Assembly: GCA_007449985.2 (NCBI GenBank)
Contig: VIIQ02000217.1
Coordinates: 85,938-149,937, forward strand
Direction: 5' to 3'
DNA: 64,000 bases
DNA from: Desmodesmus armatus
Taxonomy: Eukaryota > Chlorophyta > Chlorophyceae > Sphaeropleales > Scenedesmaceae
The translations under genes and the position numbers were made by a program. How positions within the stretch are numbered: position 1 is the first letter of the stretch; every line of letters begins with the position of its first letter. The notes beneath the pieces are model-generated. The model was not told the origin of the DNA and did not search any database. It saw only the letters and a program-made list of their open reading frames with translations. This document shows positions 55,728 through 64,000 of the stretch, in pieces.

Positions 55728-57540
55728 GGCTGCAGGTGGGCCTCAGTACTGCCTGATGCTGCTTCAAGGGACTAAAGGAGCTGATCCACGGCTCAAGAAA
55801 CGTGCTCACAGCTAACAGAGTCTTGCTGAGGACATACGGTCCTTGTCCCGGACAGGACTGTCCCACGGGGAGCACGCAGGGAGGGAGACGGGCGTGGCTA
55901 ATGATACGGAAACGCAGGCAACGATAACGGCTGGCATCCGAGGGCGTATCAGACCAAGCCACTTGATAACAGTAGTCACGGTTGGCTGGTCAACTCACCG
56001 CCAGCTGGACCTTGAGTTCGTTGTTTCAGAAGTGAAAACCACAACAACTTCTAGTGACTTAATCTGAACGTTAACATGTCTGTCGAGCGAGTGCAAAGAA
56101 TCCAACCGCGAGCAACCTGAACCATTCCCTTCCCTTCTGGTGCTTTACCAGGTAAATCTAGTTAGCATTATTTCAGAGGGGATGGGGGGACTCATGAGTG
56201 TCTGTAGTTTGCTTTTGGGAGGCTGTTGTGCCAACGTGGTGGAGGCCAGCCTGGCACTGATCTACATAGCAAAAGCAAGCAGATATGCTGTGGTGCTTTG
56301 AACACTATGATGGATTTCAAAGTACTGTATCTTGCAGCAAATTTTTTATTCGGGTGCAGTTGCAATTCCAGCAGTCTCTGGATGTGTGACTTGCATGCGT
56401 GATGTCAACCCATCCGATCATCGGATGACTGTGTTTTTTTTTAGTCCACGCACCTGACCTTCAAAGCCAGAGCAGGAGAAACAGCATAACATGACAAGAA
56501 CCTTCATAGTGTAACACCGCACACCCCTGACAAGCTTGGTCATCCAAACGTTTGTCTGAAACACACTCCGGGTACTGTGCCAGGGCCACTGGGATACCGG
56601 TCAAGCAGCAACCCACTTATCAAAACATTGGTTATGGGCATTATAGGCCCAAGCATTGTTCCATGGTGCATGAGGTAGGCAGTGTTGGCTCCAGCTGTCA
56701 GCACACAGGCTACACAAGCATCACAAAGCAACGGCCGATCCCGGCCCAAACACACAACCTCTGTCACGCTCTTCCCGCACATGTAAGCTCTGTGCCGAAC
56801 ACCCCAGTACTTTACTAACTCAACGGTCAGTGCTGTCAGCACATCATGCCGTCTTGCTGACAGGACTCGCCTCTCAGCACATGCGCAAGCACTTGACACA
56901 CAAACTGCTGCATATCTCGAGATACACACACAGGCATGCCTGAGGTTCACAGCACGGCTGCACCCTCAACCAGTCCAACTATCATTCCTCATGAACCTTT
57001 CCAGGGGATAATGGTGTCAAGAGACACCGTTTTGGGTGGGTGTTGCCTGAGCAGCACAGGCTGCAGGACAACCATACCAGACTGTGTCTGACACAGTCCA
57101 GGATGAGAGTAGTGAGGTGGGCCTCCATAGTTTAGTCCAGCACTGTAGACGGACAGGAGATGCTTGAGGTGAGCTCCACCACGTCCATGCTGCTGAGTAG
57201 GTTGTGTCACCAGGTAGCTAGCTACACAACTCACGCGGACAGCACGCAGTGTACAAATGCGCATGTCAGTTTGTGCATCACAGGCCGATGACCAGCAGTG
57301 CCCTGGCTGCTGTACCTTACCGTCGACCTTTCAATGCAGGCAGGTCAGGATCTACCGGTACGGTATGCACCTGCATGGAACAGCACAGTCAACACCAGCA
57401 TCCCACTGTTGATACTGCTGCTGAAAGTTGCAGGGCCGGCACAAAGATGGATGCTGATGATGATGACAACCCACACCCTAATGGCTGGGTGCTGGAGGCC
57501 TGTCCTGCGTCAAACATGGACGCTGGCACAGGTTGCCTGT
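55728..57540. other. Intergenic region, no gene supported
   Basis: This contains the transporter promoter at its left edge. No conserved open frame is seen. AT-richer stretches occur near 56100-56460. Confidence 0.4.
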
Positions 57541-57895
57541 GCTGAGCAACGTTGCAGCTGCCGATGCAAAGGCACGCCTGAAGCTGTTGCTGGGGGGGTT
57601 GCCAGGTGCATCGTCGGAACTAGCACGGCACCAGCAGACAGCAGGAACCAAGGGCTGTGCTCACCCACCCTCCTCCCACCCACCCCACCTCGACTGCCCC
57701 CGTGCGCTGCTGCAATGCTTGCGGACACAAAAACGCATGTGCTGAGCAACGTTGCAGCTGCCGATGCAAAGGCACGCCTGAAGCTGTTGCTGGGGAGGAT
57801 TGCCAGGTGCATCGTCGGAACTAGCACGGCACCAGCAGACAGCAGAACCAAGGGCTGTGCTCACCCACCCTCCTCCCACCCGCCCCGCCTCAGCT
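57541..57895. repeat. Two tandem copies of a 200-bp unit
   Basis: GCTGAGCAACGTTGCAGCTG starts at 57541 and at 57741. About 150 bp of each unit is nearly identical, through GCATCGTCGGAACTAGCACG to CACCCTCCTCCCACC. The remaining 45 bp of the first unit are unique. Confidence 0.9.
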
Positions 57896-58330
57896 GTCCC
57901 GCTGTACTGCTCAAGCCCAGCTGTACACCTGCCGTTGATTACGTGTAACTCATCATTGACAGGCTTGAGTGAAGGTTGTCCACACCCCTCAGAAGCTGGT
58001 GAAGGCAGCCGGCCTGCAGCAGCAGATGGGTTTGGCATGATGAGTCAGATGCAGGCAGGCCACAGCAAACGAGAATGCATCGACGAGAGTTACTCTACTG
58101 GTTGAGCTACTTGAGACAAGAAGGCTGGACACTGCAGCTGATTGCCCACCGAAGCACTGCCTTGTTTGGCAATCAGCTGCATGGTCAGCAATTGTTAGAC
58201 AACCCTGTGAGGAAACATCACACGCACGCCCTAATAGCTGGCTGCTGGGGGTCATAAGACAGTGCCTGCATGCTATGACAGACAAAGACACACAAAGGTT
58301 GATGCATTGGCTGGATGCACTCCCTGTGTC
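57896..58330. other. Transition into the satellite, with a degenerate monomer
   Basis: Near 58215-58330 the sequence resembles a decayed satellite unit: CACACGCACGCCCTAATAGC and GCTGGGGGTC, followed by material equivalent to GCAATGCATGCAGGCTATGA. Left of this nothing is recognised. Confidence 0.5.
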
Positions 58331-61300
58331 TGCACACACATCCCCCCCCCCCCCCCCGCGCCCCGCACCCTGCCCAAGGAAACAAACCCATTGCCCCCCC
58401 CCCCCCCCCCCGCCCCACCCAATAAACCTAACTGGCAGGAGCCAGTGACTACTGTGCTGCCGCTGCTGCTGCTCTCAGAAACACGCACACCCTGATAGCT
58501 GGTGCTGGGGGGTCGCCTACGCATCAGCCCACCCACGGTGGTTGTATACGTGACTGCCAGCAATCAGCAAGACCAAGGGCAATGCATGCAGGCTATAACT
58601 GACACACACTCTCCTCCCATCCCCCCCCCCCCCCGCCCCGCACCCTGCCCAAGGAAACAAACCTATTCCCCCCCCCCACCCCATAAACCTAACTGGCAGG
58701 AGCCAGTGACTACGGTGCTGCCGCTGCTGCTGCTCTCAGAAACACGCACACCCTGATAGCTGGTGCTGGGGGTCGCCTACGCATCAGCCCACCCACGGTG
58801 GTTGTATACGTGACTGCCAGCAATCAGCAAGACCAAGGGCAATGCATGCAGGCTATGACTGACACCCACCCCTCCTCCCATCACCCCCCCCGCCCCGCCC
58901 CGCACCCTGCCCAAGGAAACAAACCTACCCCCCCCCCCCCCGCCGCGCCCCCCGCCCCACCCAATAACCTAACTGGCAGGAGCCAGTGACTACGGTGCTG
59001 CCGCTGCTGCTGCTCTCAGAAACACGCACACCCTGATAGCTGGTGCTGGGGGGTCGCCTACGCATCAGCCCACCCACGGTGGTTGTATACGTGACTGCCA
59101 GCAATCAGCAAGACCAAGGGCAATGCATGCAGGCTATAACTGACACACCCCTCCTCCCATCCACCCCCCCCCCCCCCGCCCCGCACCCTGCCCAAGGAAA
59201 CAAACCTATTCCCCCCCCCCCACCCCAATAAACCTAACTGGCAGGAGCCAGTGACTACTGTGCTGCCGCTGCTGCTGCTCTCAGAAACACGCACACCCTG
59301 ATAGCTGGTGCTGGGGGTCGCCTACGCATCAGCCCACCCACGGTGGTTGTATACGTGACTGCCAGCAATCAGCAAGACCAAGGGCAATGCATGCAGGCTA
59401 TAACTGACACACACTCTCCTCCCATCCCCCCCCCCCCCCCCGCCCCGCACCCTGCCCAAGGAAACAAACCTATTCCCCCCCCCACCCCAATAAACCTAAC
59501 TGGCAGGAGCCAGTGACTACGGTGCTGCCGCTGCTGCTGCTCTCAGAAACACGCACACCCTGATAGCTGGTGCTGGGGGGTCGCCTACGCATCAGCCCAC
59601 CCACGGTGGTTGTATACGTGACTGCCAGCAATCAGCAAGACCAAGGGCAATGCATGCAGGCTATAACTGACACACACTCTCCTCCCATCACCCCCCCCCC
59701 CCCCCGCCCCGCACCCTGCCCAAGGAAACAAACTTACTGCCCCCCCCACCCCAATAAACCTAACTGGCAGGAGCCAGTGACTACTGTGCTGCCGCTGCTG
59801 CTGCTCTCAGAAACACGCACACCCTGATAGCTGGTGCTGGGGGGTCGCCTACGCATCAGCCCACCCACGGTGGTTGTATACGTGACTGCCAGCAATCAGC
59901 AAGACCAAGGGCAATGCATGCAGGCTATAACTGACACACACCCTCCTCCCATCCACCCCCCCCCCCCCGCCCCGCACCCTGCCCAAGGAAACAAACCTAT
60001 TCCCCCCCCCCCCCCACCCCAATAAACCTAACTGGCAGGAGCCAGTGACTACGGTGCTGCCGCTGCTGCTGCTCTCAGAAACACGCACACCCTGATAGCT
60101 GGTGCTGGGGGGTCGCCTACGCATCAGCCCACCCACGGTGGTTGTATACGTGACTGCCAGCAATCAGCAAGACCAAGGGCAATGCATGCAGGCTATAACT
60201 GACACACACCCTCCTCCCATCCACCCCCCCCCCCCCCCCGCACCCTGCCCAAGGAAACAAACCTATTCCCCCCCCCCCCCCCCAATAAACCTAACTGGCA
60301 GGAGCCAGTGACTACGGTGCTGCCGCTGCTGCTGCTCTCAGAAACACGCACACCCTGATAGCTGGTGCTGGGGGGTCGCCTACGCATCAGCCCACCCACG
60401 GTGGTTGTATACGTGACTGCCAGCAATCAGCAAGACCAAGGGCAATGCATGCAGGCTATAACTGACACACACTCTCCTCCCATCCCCCCCCCCCCCCCCC
60501 CCCCCCCCGCACCATGCCCAAGGAAACAAACCTACTGCCCCCCCCCCCCCACCCCAATAAACCTAACTGGCAGGAGCCAGTGACTACGGTGCTGCCGCTG
60601 CTGCTGCTCTCAGAAACACGCACACCCTGATAGCTGGTGCTGGGGGTCGCCTACGCATCAGCCCACCCACGGTGGTTGTATACGTGACTGCCAGCAATCA
60701 GCAAGACCAAGGGCAATGCATGCAGGCTATAACTGACACACACTCTCCTCCCATCACCCCCCCCCCCCCGCCCCGCACCCTGCCCAAGGAAACAAACCTA
60801 CTGCCCCCCCCCCCACCCCAATAAACCTAACTGGCAGGAGCCAGTGACTACTGTGCTGCCGCTGCTGCTGCTCTCAGAAACACGCACACCCTGATAGCTG
60901 GTGCTGGGGGTCGCCTACGCATCAGCCCACCCACGGTGGTTGTATACGTGACTGCCAGCAATCAGCAAGACCAAGGGCAATGCATGCAGGCTATAACTGA
61001 CACACACTCTCCTCCCATCCCCCCCCCCCCCGCCCCGCACCCTGCCCAAGGAAACAAACCTACTGCCCCCCGCCCCACCCAATAAACCTAACTGGCAGGA
61101 GCCAGTGACTACTGTGCTGCCGCTGCTGCTGCTCTCAGAAACACGCACACCCTGATAGCTGGTGCTGGGGGGTCGCCTACGCATCAGCCCACCCACGGTG
61201 GTTGTATACGTGACTGCCAGCAATCAGCAAGACCAAGGGCAATGCATGCAGGCTATAACTGACACACACTCTCCTCCCATCCCCCCCCCCCCCCCCCCGC

Positions 61301-64000
61301 CCCGCACCCTGCCCAAGGAAACAAACCTACTGCCCCCCCCCACCCCAATAAACCTAACTGGCAGGAGCCAGTGACTACTGTGCTGCCGCTGCTGCTGCTC
61401 TCAGAAACACGCACACCCTGATAGCTGGTGCTGGGGGGTCGCCTACGCATCAGCCCACCCACGGTGGTTGTATACGTGACTGCCAGCAATCAGCAAGACC
61501 AAGGGCAATGCATGCAGGCTATAACTGACACACACCCTCCTCCCATCACCCCCCCCCCCCACCCTGCACCCTGCCCAAGGAAACAAACCTACTGCCCCCC
61601 CCCCCCCCAATAAACCTAACTGGCAGGAGCCAGTGAACTACTGTGCTGCCGCTGCTGCTGCTCTCAGAAACACGCACACCCTGATAGCTGGTGCTGGGGG
61701 GTCGCCTACGCATCAGCCCACCCACGGTGGTTGTATACGTGACTGCCAGCAATCAGCAAGGCCAAGGGCAATGCATGCAGGCTATGACTGACACCCACCC
61801 CTCCTCCCATCACACACCCCCCCCCCCCCGCCCCGCACCCTGCCCAAGGAAACAAACCTATCGCCCCCCCCCCCCCCCCCCGCCCCACCCAATAAACCTA
61901 ACTGGCAGGAGCCAGTGACTACTGTGCTGCCGCTGCTGCTGCTCTCAGAAACACGCACACCCTGATAGCTGGTGCTGGGGGTCGCCTACGCATCAGCCCA
62001 CCCACGGTGGTTATATACGTGACTGCCAGCAATCAGCAAGACCAAGGGCAATGCATGCAGGCTATGACTGACACACACCCTCCTCCCATCACCCCCCCCC
62101 CCCGCCCCGCACCCTGCCCAAGGAAACAAACCTACCCCCCCCCCCCCCCCCCCCCCGCCGCGCCCCCCGCCCCACCCATAAACCTAACTGGCAGGAGCCA
62201 GTGACTACTGTGCTGCCGCTGCTGCTGCTCACAGAAACACGCACACCCTGATAGCTGGTGCTGGGGGGTCGCCTACGCATCAGCCCACCCACGGTGGTTG
62301 TATACGTGACTGCCAGCAATCAGCAAGACCAAGGGCAATGCATGCAGGCTATGACTGACACCCACCCCTCCTCCCATCACCCCCCCCCGCCCCGCCCCGC
62401 ACCCTGCCCAAGGAAACAAACCTACCCCCCCCCCCCCGCCGCGCCCCCCGCCCCACCCATAAACCTAACTGGCAGGAGCCAGTGACTACGGTGCTGCCGC
62501 TGCTGCTGCTCACAGAAACACGCAAGCCCTGATAGCTGGTGCTGGGGGATCGCCTACGCATCAGCCCACCCACGGTGGTTGTATACGTGACTGCCAGCAA
62601 TCAGCAAGACCAAGGGCAATGCATGCAGGCTATGACTGACACCCACCCCTCCTCCCTCCCCCCCCCCCCCCCCCCGCCCCGCACCCTGCCCAAGGAAACA
62701 AACAAACCTATCGCCCCCCCCCCCCCCCGCCCCACCCAATAAACCTAACTGGCAGGAGCCAGTGACTACTGTGCTGCCGCTGCTGCTGCTCTCAGAAACA
62801 CGCACACCCTGATAGCTGGTGCTGGGGGGTCGCCTACGCATCAGCCCACCCACGGTGGTTGTATACGTGACTGCCAGCAATCAGCAAGACCAAGGGCAAT
62901 GCATGCAGGCTATAACTGACACACACCCTCCTCCCATCCCCCCCCCCCCCCCCCCGCCCCGCACCCTGCCCAAGGAAACAAACCTATCCCCCCCCCCCCC
63001 ACCCCCAATAAACCTAACTGGCAGGAGCCAGTGACTACTGTGCTGCCGCTGCTGCTGCTCTCAGAAACACGCACACCCTGATAGCTGGTGCTGGGGGGTC
63101 GCCTACGCATCAGCCCACCCACGGTGGTTGTATACGTGACTGCCAGCAATCAGCAAGACCAAGGGCAATGCATGCAGGCTATACTGACACACACCCTCCT
63201 CCCATCCCCCCCCCCCACCCTGCACCCTGCCAAGGAAACAAACCTACTGCCCCCCCCCCACCCCAATAAACCTAACTGGCAGGAGCCAGTGACTACTGTG
63301 CTGCCGCTGCTGCTGCTCTCAGAAACACGCACACCCTGATAGCTGGTGCTGGGGGGTCGCCTACGCATCAGCCCACCCACGGTGGTTGTATACGTGACTG
63401 CCAGCAATCAGCAAGACCAAGGGCAATGCATGCAGGCTATGACTGACACCCACCCCTCCTCCCATCCCCCCCCCCCCCCCCCCCGCCCGCACCCTGCCCA
63501 AGGAAACAAACCTATCGCCCCCCCCCCCCCCCCACCCAATAAACCTAACTGGCAGGAGCCAGTGACTACTGTGCTGCCGCTGCTGCTGCTCTCAGAAACA
63601 CGCACACCCTGATAGCTGGTGCTGGGGGTCGCCTACGCATCAGCCCACCCACGGTGGTTGTATACGTGACTGCCAGCAATCAGCAAGACCAAGGCAATGC
63701 ATGCAGGCTATGACTGACACCCCCCCTCCCCCATCCCCCCCCCCCCCCCCCCCCCCGCCCCACCCTGCCCAAGGAAACAAACCTACCCCCCCCCCCCCCC
63801 CGCCCCCGCCCCACCCCAATAAACCTAACTGGCAGGAGCCAGTGACTACTGTGCTGCCGCTGCTGCTGCTCTCAGAAACACGCACACCCTGATAGCTGGT
63901 GCTGGGGGGTCGCCTACGCATCCCCCACCCACGGTGTTGTATACGTGACTGCCAGCAATCAGCAAGACCAAGGGCAATGCATGCAGGCTATGACTGACAC
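58331..64000. repeat. Satellite array, about 265-bp monomer with two poly-C tracts
   Basis: The landmark GATAGCTGGTGCTGG occurs 21 times: 58494, 58755, 59035, 59300, 59562, 59826, 60094, 60357, 60629, 60893, 61154, 61420, 61683, 61964, 62250, 62531, 62811, 63080, 63338, 63611 and 63891. Spacing is 258-286 bp. Each unit has a C run, then GCACCCTGCCCAAGGAAACA, a second C run, then AATAAACCTAACTGGCAGGA, CCGCTGCTGCTGCTCTC, ACGCACACCCTGATAGC, CCCACGGTGGTTGTATACG and GGCAATGCATGCAGGC. Length variation lies almost wholly in the two C runs (about 6 to 26 nt), while the rest is over 95% alike by eye. The array runs off the window end. Confidence 0.97.

Noticed and set aside
58331..64000. Repeated open frames of 60-100 codons on both strands, with the shared translation PPTVVVYVTASNQQ
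   Set aside because: They recur once per satellite monomer, end in poly-Pro or poly-Gly from the C runs, and exist only because the DNA is repeated. No gene structure is present.
58331..64000. CRISPR array or telomeric repeat
   Set aside because: Units are about 265 bp, without short direct repeats and unique spacers. No TTTAGGG/TTTTAGGG telomere motif is seen, and the organism is a eukaryote.

Overview
The window is nuclear DNA of a green alga, most likely of the class Chlorophyceae. The evidence is GC-rich coding DNA saturated with CAG/GCA/CTG triplets (poly-Gln, poly-Ala and poly-Ser tracts), many short GT-AG introns with strong GTGAGT-type donors and CTGCAG-type acceptors, a plastid-targeted protein, a plant/algal-type haspin, and a CACTA transposon. 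No prokaryotic operon structure, rRNA, tRNA or CRISPR array was seen.

Layout. 1.8-8 kb holds three small housekeeping or plastid genes: the spliceosomal SmG gene (-), ribosomal protein S29/uS14 (-), and a plastid-targeted bPH-domain membrane protein (+) diverging from S29. 8.7-9.6 kb is a tandem-repeat field of 198-bp and then 50-bp units, the latter carrying a 33-bp near-perfect hairpin. 10.2-14.8 kb is one multi-exon gene (-) for a secreted modular cysteine-rich/Ig-like protein. 15.55-18.45 kb is a 2.9-kb CACTA element with a 3-bp target duplication. 20.3-26.15 kb is the histone kinase haspin (+, 11 exons), convergent with palmitoyl-protein thioesterase 1 (-, 7 exons, 27.0-30.1 kb). 30.7-31.4 kb is an inverted-repeat (MITE-like) element. 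31.7-33.1 kb is an unrecognised coiled-coil gene (+). 35.4-46.2 kb is a very large low-complexity gene (+) ending in four AT-hooks, a SAND-like domain and an acidic tail. 47-52.3 kb is a PPR protein gene (+). 53.8-55.7 kb is a sugar-phosphate/nucleotide-sugar transporter of the TPT/DMT type (-). From 58.3 kb to the end runs a satellite of about 265 bp per unit (21 copies counted) with two hypervariable poly-C tracts per unit; it continues past the window.

The main caution is that nearly every long coding exon contains one place where the frame can be kept only by adding one base, usually in a short C/G/A/T run (at least 14 sites, all in the same direction). Splice phases fit exactly once each is allowed for. 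This looks like residual single-base deletions in the assembly rather than pseudogenes, so open reading frames taken literally split most of these genes.

The genes do not form a pathway. Haspin, SmG, S29, PPT1, PPR and the transporter are ordinary single eukaryotic genes. The least described contents are the SAND/AT-hook giant protein, the modular secreted protein and the poly-C satellite.
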